From IMG/VR virus record IMGVR_UViG_3300027741_000140, positions 1 to 37,753 of that record: a stretch of 37,753 nucleotides of DNA. The stretch is one strand, 5' to 3'. A program made the position numbers and the translations under genes. Positions within the stretch are counted from its first letter, which is position 1. Each line of letters starts with the position of its first letter. Source of the DNA: a virus. Positions 8,422 through 17,929 of the stretch are shown here, in pieces. Below the pieces are notes generated by a model. It did no database searches. It worked only from the letters and a program-made list of their open reading frames with translations, and was not told the DNA's origin.

Positions 8422-9659
8422 TGAGCTTTACCAGTCCGTTTACGGGTCAGGTGATACAGCCGACTGACGTGTCCTATAGGTCCGTCTCAATTTCTGTTAA
8501 CACGACCCTGTCTTGGCCAATCAACGGCAGCGCGATCGACAACGCCGTTGCGCGCATTATGGACGTTACGGCCACCGCTGCTGGCCTGTCCCTGTCCATG
8601 CCGCCTGCCAATCAGGCCTCTGTAGGCTCGGACGCTCTAATACGAAACGTCGGCGCCAACACCGTTACCATTAAAGACTACGACGGCAACTCAATTGCAA
8701 GCGTGGCCCCCAGCGCCGCACGGTACATCTACATCACCACCAACGCTACTACCGCGGGAACGTGGGGCAACATTGCCTTTGGCGTAGGCTCCTCTAACGT
8801 AGACGCTGGCGCCTTGGCTGGATACGGCTTAAAGGCCATCACCAATACCCTAAACGCGGCACACAACGTCACCACATTCTCTTCTTCCTATACCGCGATA
8901 GCTTCTGATCGTGCTTCTTACTATGTTTGGAATGATGGCGCAGGAACCTTAACGCTTACATCAGCCGTTACGTTAGGTAACGATTGGTTTATGATGCTGC
9001 GTAATAGCGGGACTGGCACTTTGACCGTTTCCCCCTCTGGTGGAGATTTAATCAATGGCGCCGCTTCTATCTCTCTGCAGCCTTCTGATTCCTGCTTTAT
9101 CTGCTGCTCTGGCTTGGCTTTCTACACCGTCGGTCTTGGACGCAGTACTCAGTTCAATTTTACGCAGCTTACCAAAGCTGTTACATCTGGCAGCTACACT
9201 TTAACCTCCGCTGAGGCCGCAAACGTAGTACAGAAGTACACGGGAACCTTAAGCGGTAACGTAACGGTTACCCTTCCGCAAACCGTTCAGGTTTACTACA
9301 TCACCAACCAGACTAATGGTACGGGTGCGGGCTATCAGATTACCTTTACCACAGGCGCTGGAGGCGGCACTGCAACCGTCCCTGCTGGTGAGCAAGTTAT
9401 CTTGCTTTGCGACTCTGTAAACCTTTTAAACGCCTCCACAATCGCTGCGGGTGCCTTGAATGTGTCATTGGTCAACGGAACCGTAGCGGCGCCTTCTCTT
9501 AACTTCGCTTCTGAAAATTCAACTGGTATATATAGGCCAACTTCAGGTGAATTGGGTATGGCCATCCTTGGCGTTAAGTTGTTTGGCTTATCCTCTGCTG
9601 GTCTCACAATTTCTGGAACGGGAACCTTTACGGGCGGTATCTCTGGCGGAGTGTTCTAA
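8421..9659 (+). CDS. Beta-rich virion structural protein
   Basis: A 412-residue protein, rich in Thr, Ser, Gly and Ala with alternating strand patterns and few charges, as in fibres or decoration proteins. Two internal stretches are alike: ITNTLNAAHNVTTFSSSYT and the later TKAVTSGSYTLTSAEAANVV. The C terminus (ENSTGIYRP, then GTFTGGISGGVF) resembles short phage fibre tips. It lies between adaptor and nozzle genes, with one-base stop/start overlaps on both sides, so it is very likely a particle component. Exact role unknown; a head or tail fibre is the best guess. Confidence 0.6.
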   Translation: MSFTSPFTGQVIQPTDVSYRSVSISVNTTLSWPINGSAIDNAVARIMDVTATAAGLSLSMPPANQASVGSDALIRNVGANTVTIKDYDGNSIASVAPSAARYIYITTNATTAGTWGNIAFGVGSSNVDAGALAGYGLKAITNTLNAAHNVTTFSSSYTAIASDRASYYVWNDGAGTLTLTSAVTLGNDWFMMLRNSGTGTLTVSPSGGDLINGAASISLQPSDSCFICCSGLAFYTVGLGRSTQFNFTQLTKAVTSGSYTLTSAEAANVVQKYTGTLSGNVTVTLPQTVQVYYITNQTNGTGAGYQITFTTGAGGGTATVPAGEQVILLCDSVNLLNASTIAAGALNVSLVNGTVAAPSLNFASENSTGIYRPTSGELGMAILGVKLFGLSSAGLTISGTGTFTGGISGGVF

Positions 9660-11866
9660 TGACCGCAAAAGTCTTTGCACTTGACACCATGCCCGGCGTC
9701 CAGCGGGACGGAACCACCTTTGATAAGCAGTTCTACAATGATGGTCGCTGGGTAAGGTTTCAGCGCGGGCGCCCTAGAAAAATGGGCGGGTATCGTGTCA
9801 TTTCCGATCAACTAACAGGCCCATCAAGGGGCATTTGGGTTAACGCTCAGAACGCATTTAATTACATCTTCAGTGGTTATAACAATGGTCTGCAAGTGCT
9901 GACTATTGACGATAACGGCATTGGAGCTGGGGTTAGCAACTTTACGCTGTCAAACTTTACTGCCTCCAACCTTAACCTTTGGCAGTTTGATGGTTTCTAT
10001 GACGTTGCTGGTGCTGGGGTGCAATCGCTGCTTGCGCATCCGGGTCAAAACCTCGCGTCGATTGACAATGACGCCAATACGCCTGTCCTAATCGGTGACA
10101 TAAATGGCACGACCATGTCACAAATTGGCACGTTTACCGATACCATCACCTCTACTGGCACTGCCGTGGTGACAATTGCGGCCTCAAACCTATTGATTGG
10201 AGCTGGCCAAACAGTTACGGGAACCAGCATCCCAGCTAATACTACTGTACTTTCTGTCTCTACAACCACCGTGACTCTGTCCAACGCGGTCCCTGCTGGA
10301 GTGGTTGCGGCCACCTTCAGCAACAACATTAGCGTATCTGGTGGGGTGGTGTCGCTTCACCCTTACGTCTTTGTTTACGGCAACAATGGGCTGATTCAGA
10401 ACTGCTCCGCTGGCAACGCTCAAGACTGGGTCTCCGCAGACACCAATGCAGTTAACGTGGCCACAGGAAAGATTGTGCAGGGGTTGCCCGTCAGGGGTGG
10501 ATCAAACGCGCCTTCTGGGCTGTTTTGGAGCCTTGATAGCCTAATTCGCGTGTCCTATATCGGAGGAGCTGGAACACCCCCGCAATACTGGCGCTACGAC
10601 ATCATCAGCTCGCAATCTTCCATTCTGTCCAGCCAATCCGCAATTGAATACGACGGTGTTTACTACTGGTGCGGAGTAGACCGTTTCTTGATGTACAACG
10701 GCGTTGTTAAGGAAATTCCTAACAACATGAACCAGAACTACTTTTTTGACAACCTAAACTACAGCCAAAGGCAAAAAGTTTGGGTCAGCAAAGTCCCGCG
10801 TTTTGGTGAGGTTTGGTGGTTCTATCCTAGAGGTGACGCAACTGAGTGTACTGACGCTATTGTCTACAACACTCGAGAAAACACTTGGTACGACGCTGGC
10901 CAAGCTTTAGGCGCTCGCCGTTCGGCGGGTTACTTCTCGCAAGTGTTTCGCTTCCCTGTACAAGCCAATTGGGAAACCTCCCCATCTGAAATTGTGTTTA
11001 CCGACACATTCAACACCACAAACGGCAACACTTTTCTGTACCTTGACACCTACAACACATCAATTGTTTTAGGGTTAGTTATTTCTGGATCAGGAATTCC
11101 TACAGGCGCTTATGTATCTACCATCACCACCAGCAACATTAAGACATTAGGAGCGATTACGGGGGGCACAGGATACGTCAACGGCACCTACACCAACGTC
11201 ACCCTTACTGGTGGCAGCGGAAGCGGCGCAAAGGCTACTGTAACCGTTTCTGGGGGTGCTGTAACAGCCGTTACCGTAACATCTAGAGGCGCTGGCTACC
11301 AAGTGGGGAATGCTCTGAGCGCATCCAATACTGAGCTGGGCGGAGCTGGTGCTGGTTTTTCTATTCCTGTTGCAACTTTGTATGCACAAGCCGTCAAAAT
11401 GTCTGCCGCGGCCACCGCAACGGCCACAGTGCCTCTTACATTCTCTACACCAGAGAACAGAATTGAAATTCTCCAACATGAGATTGGAACAGACGCCATC
11501 AACGGGCAGAACGTCAGTGCCATTGAGAGCTACTTTGAGACTAACGACCTAGGATTGGTCTCTGGAGGCCCATCACAGCCTACCCCAGATGGCCAAAACA
11601 GATGGCTGCGTTTAGAGCGCGTGGAGCCTGACTTTGTTCAGTCTGGTGATATGTCCTTAATAGTGACTGGCCCTCCATTTGCTCAAGGCGCCGATAAAGA
11701 GTCTGACCCGTACGTTTTTGGACCCAATACTGGCAAAGTTGACATGCGAGAGCAGCGAAGAGAGTTGAGACTTAAGTTTATTTCAAACGTGGCTGGTGGT
11801 GACTATCAGCTCGGTAAGCTCTTATTAAGCGCCGAAATTGGCGACGCGAGGCCATATGGCCCTTAA
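9659..11866 (+). CDS. Tail nozzle / packaged-DNA stabilisation protein (P22 gp10-like)
   Basis: A 735-residue protein. Its start (MPGVQRDGTTFDKQFYNDGRW, then VRFQRGRPRKMGGY) is characteristic of podoviral proteins annotated as packaged-DNA stabilisation or nozzle proteins; they close the tail after packaging and form the DNA exit tube. The middle carries beta-propeller-like blades (YYWCGVDRFLMYNG, WWFYPRGDATECTDAIVYN). Residues about 450-590 are a Thr/Gly-rich insertion with two TGGSGSGAKATVTVSGGAVT-like strands. The C terminus (YQLGKLLLSAEIGDARP) is also typical of the family. Its end overlaps the next gene by 11 bases. Confidence 0.75.
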   Translation: MTAKVFALDTMPGVQRDGTTFDKQFYNDGRWVRFQRGRPRKMGGYRVISDQLTGPSRGIWVNAQNAFNYIFSGYNNGLQVLTIDDNGIGAGVSNFTLSNFTASNLNLWQFDGFYDVAGAGVQSLLAHPGQNLASIDNDANTPVLIGDINGTTMSQIGTFTDTITSTGTAVVTIAASNLLIGAGQTVTGTSIPANTTVLSVSTTTVTLSNAVPAGVVAATFSNNISVSGGVVSLHPYVFVYGNNGLIQNCSAGNAQDWVSADTNAVNVATGKIVQGLPVRGGSNAPSGLFWSLDSLIRVSYIGGAGTPPQYWRYDIISSQSSILSSQSAIEYDGVYYWCGVDRFLMYNGVVKEIPNNMNQNYFFDNLNYSQRQKVWVSKVPRFGEVWWFYPRGDATECTDAIVYNTRENTWYDAGQALGARRSAGYFSQVFRFPVQANWETSPSEIVFTDTFNTTNGNTFLYLDTYNTSIVLGLVISGSGIPTGAYVSTITTSNIKTLGAITGGTGYVNGTYTNVTLTGGSGSGAKATVTVSGGAVTAVTVTSRGAGYQVGNALSASNTELGGAGAGFSIPVATLYAQAVKMSAAATATATVPLTFSTPENRIEILQHEIGTDAINGQNVSAIESYFETNDLGLVSGGPSQPTPDGQNRWLRLERVEPDFVQSGDMSLIVTGPPFAQGADKESDPYVFGPNTGKVDMREQRRELRLKFISNVAGGDYQLGKLLLSAEIGDARPYGP

Positions 11867-12116
11867 TCCTGCTCAAGTTTATGACCCGCGCTATCACACG
11901 TTTGAGTCGTGGGCGTCGCTTATGTGCGAGCTGTATGCGGCTCAACAGTTGGAAATACCAACGCAGCATACGGATTGGAGAGTTTGGGGAAATGGCCTAA
12001 ACGCAATCGACGTATTTTCTAATGAGGCAACGCCACGAACCGATCAGTACGAAGATTGGTACTATTGGGCGGAGGCTATGGTGGCGGCAGTCAACCCAGC
12101 GGTGCAAACAACATGA
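11856..12116 (+). CDS. Small virion-region protein, unknown
   Basis: An 86-residue soluble protein rich in Trp and Tyr (WRVWGNGLNAIDVF, QYEDWYYWAEAMVAAVN). I chose the ATG at 11856; a TTG at 11838 in the same frame would add six residues but lies deeper in the nozzle gene. Its TGA overlaps the ATG of the metal-binding protein gene (ATGA). Small proteins with this W-rich helical look occur near tail genes of other podoviruses, where the function is also unknown. It may be a tail-tip or neck component. Confidence 0.65.
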   Translation: MALNPAQVYDPRYHTFESWASLMCELYAAQQLEIPTQHTDWRVWGNGLNAIDVFSNEATPRTDQYEDWYYWAEAMVAAVNPAVQTT

Positions 12117-12796
12117 ACTGGTGCAATGATTCACAGGTCTATACCCGTTTTTATAACGGTTTGAGCATTCTTTTCCCTGCGTGGGAGAAGGCTTTTGTGT
12201 CTGTTGCAAAGCACCACCTAGCGAGCCTGCATGACAAAGAACTATCGCAACGCCTTGATCAATTCATCAAGGAGGAGCTGGCCCACGCAAGCGCACACGA
12301 AGCCTACAATGCCCGCGCTGGGTTGACTCAAGAGGCGAACTTTGAGTTTGACAAGGCCTCCATCATTCACCGCCGCCCCGGTAACAAGCTTTGGCTTGGG
12401 GCTATGGTTTCTATTGAGCACCTTGCGGCCTGCATTGGCCGAATGATTCTTGACCTGCACGGAAATTGTTCTGGGCGCGAGCACAAATTGTTTGCTTGGC
12501 ATTCACGCGAAGAGATTGGCCACAAGGACCTTGCTATCGACCTTTGGCGCAGTTTAGGTTATTCAGATGCTGACTTACGGGCAATTGCAAGGCAAAATCA
12601 AGCCTACGTCATCAAATTCATTGTGGTCTATACACTCAAGGGCGTCAGCTTTAAGCGCCTAAAGGACTGGACTGATCTTGCTCATTGGTCGTGGCACATG
12701 ACAACCAAGGTGTTTATTCCTATGCTCAAGATTTACTTGCCTAATTTTCATCCTAACAAAGTGGACGATAGCCGTTACTTGGAGATACCAGCATGA
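12113..12796 (+). CDS. PF10118-like putative metal-dependent hydrolase
   Basis: A 227-residue all-helical protein resembling the bacterial 'predicted metal-dependent hydrolase' family (PF10118, COG3687), which has a ferritin-like di-metal arrangement. Candidate ligands are Glu25 (LFPAWEK), Glu55/His58/His62 (FIKEELAHASAH), Glu102/His103 (SIEHLAA) and His130/Glu133/Glu134/His137 (WHSREEIGHKDLA). All family hallmark blocks are present and in order, so it is probably active. Start at ATG 12113 overlaps the previous TGA; a longer reading from 12056 was rejected. Its end overlaps the next gene (ATGA). Substrate unknown; finding it among virion genes is unusual. Confidence 0.75.
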   Translation: MNWCNDSQVYTRFYNGLSILFPAWEKAFVSVAKHHLASLHDKELSQRLDQFIKEELAHASAHEAYNARAGLTQEANFEFDKASIIHRRPGNKLWLGAMVSIEHLAACIGRMILDLHGNCSGREHKLFAWHSREEIGHKDLAIDLWRSLGYSDADLRAIARQNQAYVIKFIVVYTLKGVSFKRLKDWTDLAHWSWHMTTKVFIPMLKIYLPNFHPNKVDDSRYLEIPA

Positions 12797-13272
12797 TCGG
12801 CATTCACCCAGTCAGCTCAAAAGAACACATGCTTCAGCCTAATGACATATTTTTGGTGGCTGCGCATGAGTACAAGCAGGGCCTAGAGATGTGCAAGGCC
12901 GCGGCTAAAAAAGCAAATATCACGCCTGAGCGCTTGTCGTACACCATTATGCTTAAAGAGTACAGTGACCCAAAACTGCTTAGAGTAAGGGCTGGCAACA
13001 CTCTATTCACAATTGCCGCCCTTCCAAAAAGAACAGGGTTTATTCGTGGTTATAACGGCGATACGGGAGAAAACTACGTCAACAACATCATTGAGTTTAT
13101 TCAATCAGCAAGAAAAATGGGCTTTGATAAACTTTTTGCGCACATAACACCCGAGGCTTTAAAAGCATTAAAGCTTGCTCTTAAAAAAGGTAAGTTTGAA
13201 GGTGCAGAATCTAATTATGATTCAACCTCTAAAATGTTTACGTTCACCACTGGTGAACCAAGGGGTGAATAA
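12793..13272 (+). CDS. Unknown virion-region protein, possibly GNAT-like fold
   Basis: A 159-residue protein with no recognised motif. The order of predicted elements in its second half is strand (LFTIAAL), helix (NNIIEFIQSARKMG), strand (KLFAHI), helix (EALKALKLALKKGKF) and two strands (SKMFTFTTGE). This is like the C-terminal half of a GNAT acetyltransferase, but no acetyl-CoA loop is evident. T7 internal virion protein gp13 also has a GNAT-like fold and precedes the ejection proteins, so this may be its counterpart; that is inference. It overlaps neighbours at both ends. Confidence 0.6.
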   Translation: MIGIHPVSSKEHMLQPNDIFLVAAHEYKQGLEMCKAAAKKANITPERLSYTIMLKEYSDPKLLRVRAGNTLFTIAALPKRTGFIRGYNGDTGENYVNNIIEFIQSARKMGFDKLFAHITPEALKALKLALKKGKFEGAESNYDSTSKMFTFTTGEPRGE

Positions 13273-16200
13273 TGGGATGGCTTAAAGATAATACTGGAAT
13301 TGATATAGGAAACCCGCTTGGGAGCGCCTATAATCTTGCAACGAATACTTTCAACACGGCCGTTAATACTGTTCAGGCCATTTTAAGAGACCCCTTGCCT
13401 GTTGTTGCACAGGTGGTTGGAGCAAGTTTTGGTGTTCCTCCTTACGTAACAGCCGCAGTTATTGCAGGAGCTAGAGGTGGAAACATAGGCGATATGGCTA
13501 AGAGTGCCGCCCTGTCCTATGCGTCATCAGAGCTTATGACTGGAACTCAAATTGGCGCAGACATTAAAAACTACGCCGTAAATATGCCCTCTGGTGACAT
13601 AACCGACTGGGCTATGGAAAACTTTAACCTATCACCCGATCAAGCGGTGTCGGTTGCAAATGCCTCATCCGCCGCATTGAACTCCTCCGTAATCGGAGGT
13701 ATCAACGCCGCCTTAACAGGCAAGAGTGTTGCTCAGGGGGTGTCTTCTGGATTTACTTCTGGCCTTATTTACTCTTCTACAGACAGTTATTTCAACTCCG
13801 TCAACAAAGACCCCAATTGGGGATTTAGTCCAACAGCCTTAAATGTTATGAAAGGCGCAGCCAGCACAGCGCTTAACACGCTGGTGTCTGGCAAGGGCGA
13901 CCCAGCTCAAACCGTAGGTAACTATATTGCATACGCTGGCGTCAACATGGCTGGCTCTGAAGTGTCTCGCATGGCCAAAGACGCTTATGTAAACTTAACA
14001 ACCGATACAGAGGCCGCTCAAAAAGCTCAGGATAAATTTACTACTTACAAAGCAGAGCTTGATAGCAAGGCGGTTGAGGCGGAAAACTTGCGTCAGTCTA
14101 TTATTCAAAGAGACTCTGATTTACAAAAAGCAATTACAGAAAAATATACCCCGTTTAAAACTCAATATGATCAGCTTGGCGTCTGGATAGAAGAATCTAA
14201 AGGTTATTATAATACTTGGAAAAATTCATACGATCAATGGAAAGAGTACTATGATCGTTATGCCCCATTAAATTTTTGGGGGAAAACCGATTATATGAAT
14301 ATGCTTGCGAAGGGCATGAATGAGAGGGCGGCTGTAGTAAATGAATCAGCACGATATATTGAAATGAATAGCGAAGCTGCTAAAAAGCTATATGAAGATA
14401 ATAAACCTTTAATTGACTATATTGAGTCAGAAAACAAATTGTTACCTCAAAAAGTTGCAGAGTTACAAGCAATTAAAAGCGACATTGAAGCCCCCAATGA
14501 AGACGGAACTAACCTAGCTGCAAAGGCAATGGCGGCCGCTAAGGAGTACGAAACCAAGTACGCGGCTTGGTCCAAAACAAAAGCAGCGGCAGACACCGCT
14601 AATGAGAACTACACCAAAGCATTGGCTGAGGTGGCAACGCGCAACGCCACTATTGACGCCCTGAACTCTGGTGCAATCAAAGCCACGGGCAAAGACGAGG
14701 CAGGCAATTGGCTCTTAAACAACGGCATGACGTTGACCGCCGATGGTAGGTTTATGCAAGACGGCCAACAAGCGTTTACTAACGCTGCTGGCGTAGATCA
14801 AAACAAAATTGACTTTAAAGACGCTGGCGGAAAACAAGTTAGCTTTGACGAAAATTCAATTTTTAATACTGCATTTGCTAAATCTCAAGATGCAAGATCA
14901 TCTTTAATGAACGAGCTAAATCAGTCCAACTTGACATCAGACGAGCGGACTGCTTTAAATGCAGCCATGCAAGATGTTTTTGCACAGTCTTCTACCGCAC
15001 AGGCATTGCCCGCAACTTCAACCGATGCTTCTACAGGCACAAGTAGACTTGGCTCCGCATTTGCTGCTAACGATCCAAAGTTTCAAATTGCACTTGCCAA
15101 GAATCCAAACTTAGCTCGAGCTTTTAACGAGTACACCAATACTTATGGTTTTGCTGGTGTTGCAATGGATGCTAATTATTCAAAGGCGTTGGAGGAGGCG
15201 TTATTACAAACTCCAAACGATTCCAACTTGCAAGCTGAATACAAAAAAGTTACAGGGAAAGATTATCAGGCACCAATATCTGAGGCGGAGAGAATAAGGC
15301 AAGAAAATGCGGCAAAAGATTTAACACCTCTTACTCCTGTAGATGTAGATAATAGAGATGTTGTAAATGTAGACGTTACAGGTGGAGATACGACAGCAGC
15401 CGATACTACAGGAGCCGCTGATACAACTGAAAATACTGCTGTTATTGACACTGCTGGAACTACAGGAACCACTGATACAACAGGAACAATAGGAACAACA
15501 GGAATCATTGATACCACTGATACCACTGGTATTACTGATACCACTGGTATTACTGGTACAACTGGTATTACTGGTACAACTGGTACTACTGGTACTACTG
15601 GGGCCACTAGCACTACTGGGGCCGCCGATACTATCGGTGCTACTAACACTGTTGGTACTACTAGTGCTACCGATACTGCTGGCGCTACTGAAACTGCTGG
15701 CGCTACCGACACTGCTAACGCTACCAATGCTACTGGTGCTACTGACGTTGTTGGCAATACTGACGTTGCTGGCGCAACACAAACCGCAGCCAATACTGGA
15801 ACAGCAACCACTGGCGCCACCAATACTGCTGGCGCTACTGACGCTGTTAGTGCAACAGATACTGCCGCCAATGTTGGAACAGCAACAACTAGCGCTACTG
15901 ACACTGCTAGTGCAACACAAAGCACTGGTGCTGCTAACGCAACAACAGGAACAACAGGAACGACGGGCACAACAGGAACTGGGACGCAAATCAACCTTGC
16001 CGATGTTCAAGCTCAATTTAATGATCGAGTTAATCAGTTGATGCAGCAAGGTCAGGACTACCAGACCGCCACAAACACAGCTATCAAAGAGATTGGTGCT
16101 GGTGTGGCTGGGTTGCAGACTAACCTTACCCAACTTCAAGCGCAGCAGGCGGCAGAAAAAGCAAAAGCAGAGGCGGCCGCCAAAGCCAAAGCGGCGCAGG

Positions 16201-16913
16201 CTAAAACCGCCTCTAGCCTTTCAAGCGCCCTATCTTTAACTGGATTGACGGCCGCAGGCGGAACAGATGAAACCATACCCGGAACTAAAGACATTGGACT
16301 TAAAACATCGGGTGAGGCAAAATTTGAGGGGCCTCTTGATCAATACCTCAAAATGGTGAAAGAGAACGCTTATGTGCCCAAGCCTCAACAGCCGCAGCAA
16401 CAAAATCAACAGGGAGCACCTATGCAAGATGCGCTAACACCTTCACAGCAAAGTTCTGATTATTTCGCTTATGGCCAGCAGCCAGAAATGAACGACCTTT
16501 TAGGTGGCTCTTCTGGTGGTGATTTGCTATACTCTAAAGAGGGCGGCCTTGCCGTTCCCATGATGGCTGGCGGCGGCAGTACGCGATACGGCAAATACGC
16601 CGGGGGTGGGTTGAATGTAATCAACCACTCTGGCAAGGCTCGCTTAGACTTCAGAAAAGGTGACGCGGTGACGGGACCCGGCGATGGTCAGTCTGACGAC
16701 ATACCCGCCATGCTTGCCGATGGTGAGTTTGTTTTCCCTGCTGACGTGGTTGCGGCTCTCGGAAACGGCTCAACCAAGGCAGGAAGCGATAAACTATACG
16801 AAATGATGCATTCCATCAGGGCGTATCATAGATCGGCCAAGCCGAAGGACCTTCCTCCTCCGGCAAAAAAGTCGCCGTTGGATTACCTGAAAAAAAGCAA
16901 GGCTAGGAGATAA
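13272..16913 (+). CDS. Large ejection/internal virion protein with Thr-Gly-Ala repeat
   Basis: A 1213-residue protein. Residues 30-100 are Ala/Gly/Val-rich with membrane-like helices; 250-465 are long charged coiled coil; 702-905 are a low-complexity repeat of Thr, Gly and Ala; 960-1000 are Ala/Lys helix. The C-terminal hundred residues contain GPGDGQSDDIPAMLADGEFV and VAALGNGSTKAG, a motif frequent in large podoviral internal and tail proteins. The size, place before two further big proteins and a peptidoglycan hydrolase fit an ejection protein that exits with the DNA. It starts at ATG 13272, overlapping the previous TAA by one base. Confidence 0.65.
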   Translation: MGWLKDNTGIDIGNPLGSAYNLATNTFNTAVNTVQAILRDPLPVVAQVVGASFGVPPYVTAAVIAGARGGNIGDMAKSAALSYASSELMTGTQIGADIKNYAVNMPSGDITDWAMENFNLSPDQAVSVANASSAALNSSVIGGINAALTGKSVAQGVSSGFTSGLIYSSTDSYFNSVNKDPNWGFSPTALNVMKGAASTALNTLVSGKGDPAQTVGNYIAYAGVNMAGSEVSRMAKDAYVNLTTDTEAAQKAQDKFTTYKAELDSKAVEAENLRQSIIQRDSDLQKAITEKYTPFKTQYDQLGVWIEESKGYYNTWKNSYDQWKEYYDRYAPLNFWGKTDYMNMLAKGMNERAAVVNESARYIEMNSEAAKKLYEDNKPLIDYIESENKLLPQKVAELQAIKSDIEAPNEDGTNLAAKAMAAAKEYETKYAAWSKTKAAADTANENYTKALAEVATRNATIDALNSGAIKATGKDEAGNWLLNNGMTLTADGRFMQDGQQAFTNAAGVDQNKIDFKDAGGKQVSFDENSIFNTAFAKSQDARSSLMNELNQSNLTSDERTALNAAMQDVFAQSSTAQALPATSTDASTGTSRLGSAFAANDPKFQIALAKNPNLARAFNEYTNTYGFAGVAMDANYSKALEEALLQTPNDSNLQAEYKKVTGKDYQAPISEAERIRQENAAKDLTPLTPVDVDNRDVVNVDVTGGDTTAADTTGAADTTENTAVIDTAGTTGTTDTTGTIGTTGIIDTTDTTGITDTTGITGTTGITGTTGTTGTTGATSTTGAADTIGATNTVGTTSATDTAGATETAGATDTANATNATGATDVVGNTDVAGATQTAANTGTATTGATNTAGATDAVSATDTAANVGTATTSATDTASATQSTGAANATTGTTGTTGTTGTGTQINLADVQAQFNDRVNQLMQQGQDYQTATNTAIKEIGAGVAGLQTNLTQLQAQQAAEKAKAEAAAKAKAAQAKTASSLSSALSLTGLTAAGGTDETIPGTKDIGLKTSGEAKFEGPLDQYLKMVKENAYVPKPQQPQQQNQQGAPMQDALTPSQQSSDYFAYGQQPEMNDLLGGSSGGDLLYSKEGGLAVPMMAGGGSTRYGKYAGGGLNVINHSGKARLDFRKGDAVTGPGDGQSDDIPAMLADGEFVFPADVVAALGNGSTKAGSDKLYEMMHSIRAYHRSAKPKDLPPPAKKSPLDYLKKSKARR
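15381..15981 (+). repeat. Thr-Gly-Ala coding microrepeat
   Basis: About 200 codons of near-tandem 9-base and 18-base units, e.g. ACTGGTATT and ACTGGTACA, encoding mostly TGITGTTGT-type and later GATDTAGAT-type triplets. The unit is a multiple of three. Third-position variation grows in the distal half, as expected for an older, decayed part of an array. Confidence 0.85.
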
Positions 16914-16915
16914 CC

Positions 16916-17917
16916 ATGGCATTCACTCAAGGCGCACCGTTACCAGATATTAAACAGACGACGACCACGCAAGACAACGCGCCGTCGTACTACACCGATT
17001 ACCTGTCTGGTCTGTCTCAGGCTGGCCAGACTGCCATGGGTAAAACTCCACAACAAAGCGTTGCGGGATATGACCCATTACAGACCATGGGTTACTCTAA
17101 CCTGCCTGCCGCAACAACTTCCTATCAGCCACAGCTGCAAGCCGCACAGAGCACCGCCGCTCAGGCTGCACAGGGCATTACCCCTGAGCGTATTCAAGCC
17201 TTAATGAACCCTTACACCAGTAACGTGGTGGACGAGATGGCGCGGCTGTCTCAACAGAACGTGCAAAGGAACCTCCTCCCAAGCATGAAGGCTGGTTTTG
17301 TAGGTACTGGCGGCCTTGGTGGCCAACGCTACGCAAATGCCCTTGGGCAGTCCATGGCTGACGTTCAGGCTGGTTTGACTGGTCAGCAGTACGGCGCTCT
17401 TTCAAAAGGCTACAGCGAGGCTCTAAAAGGCGCCTTAGACGAGGCTCAACTGCAGAACTTAACCGCTGGTACGCAGGGTAAGCTTGCGCAGCAAGAGCTT
17501 GAGTCAGGTTTGACTGGAGTCGGCGCATTGACCAAAGCTGGTGCAGAGCGTCAGGCATACGAGCAGAGCTTGTTGGATCAACCTCTTAAGACTGCTACAA
17601 CCGCCTCTGGGCTCATGCGCGGATACACCATGCCTCAGAACCAAACACAGACATTTGTGGGTCCTAAAGCTGGTTCTTACAACACCTCTGACCTTAATAA
17701 CATTTTGGGCGTTATGTCTATACTTGGTGCTACAAAAGAAGGCTCGGCAGGTTCTAATTTTTATAATTGGGTTGGAAAACAGTTTCCCGACATTGATATA
17801 AAAAGCTGGTTTACAGATAGCGGATCGTCTGGAGATTCTTCTGGCGGTAGTTCTTCTACTGGACAAACTGAAGAGGAGCGTGCTTACGCAAATTCTCTTG
17901 GCAATTTCTCAGGCTAA
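16916..17917 (+). CDS. Internal/ejection virion protein
   Basis: A 333-residue Gln/Ala-rich helical protein. The segment NPYTSNVVDEMARL followed by GFVGTGGLGGQRYANAL resembles a motif seen in many podoviral internal proteins (NPY, then G-GGxR). The N terminus is Thr/Gln-rich and the C-terminal 25 residues are Ser/Gly linker-like. No enzymatic signature. It lies two bases after the repeat-bearing protein with AGGAGATAACC as ribosome site and 12 bases before the next virion gene. Confidence 0.6.
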   Translation: MAFTQGAPLPDIKQTTTTQDNAPSYYTDYLSGLSQAGQTAMGKTPQQSVAGYDPLQTMGYSNLPAATTSYQPQLQAAQSTAAQAAQGITPERIQALMNPYTSNVVDEMARLSQQNVQRNLLPSMKAGFVGTGGLGGQRYANALGQSMADVQAGLTGQQYGALSKGYSEALKGALDEAQLQNLTAGTQGKLAQQELESGLTGVGALTKAGAERQAYEQSLLDQPLKTATTASGLMRGYTMPQNQTQTFVGPKAGSYNTSDLNNILGVMSILGATKEGSAGSNFYNWVGKQFPDIDIKSWFTDSGSSGDSSGGSSSTGQTEEERAYANSLGNFSG

Positions 17918-17929
17918 AAGGATAAGAAC

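Noticed and set aside
12056-12112. Longer N terminus for the metal-dependent hydrolase
   Set aside because: It would start at TTG inside the previous gene and adds a Gly-rich stretch outside the family; the ATG at 12113 has a typical ATGA overlap.
15500-15700. Tandem repeats considered as a CRISPR-like array
   Set aside because: There are no spacers, the units are 9-18 bases, and they lie in frame within a gene.
15266-16139. Two long antisense ORFs (242 and 272 residues) opposite the Thr-Gly-Ala repeat
   Set aside because: They are produced by the triplet-based repeat, which lacks stops in several frames. Their products are low-complexity Val/Ser/Cys strings and no ribosome site is evident.
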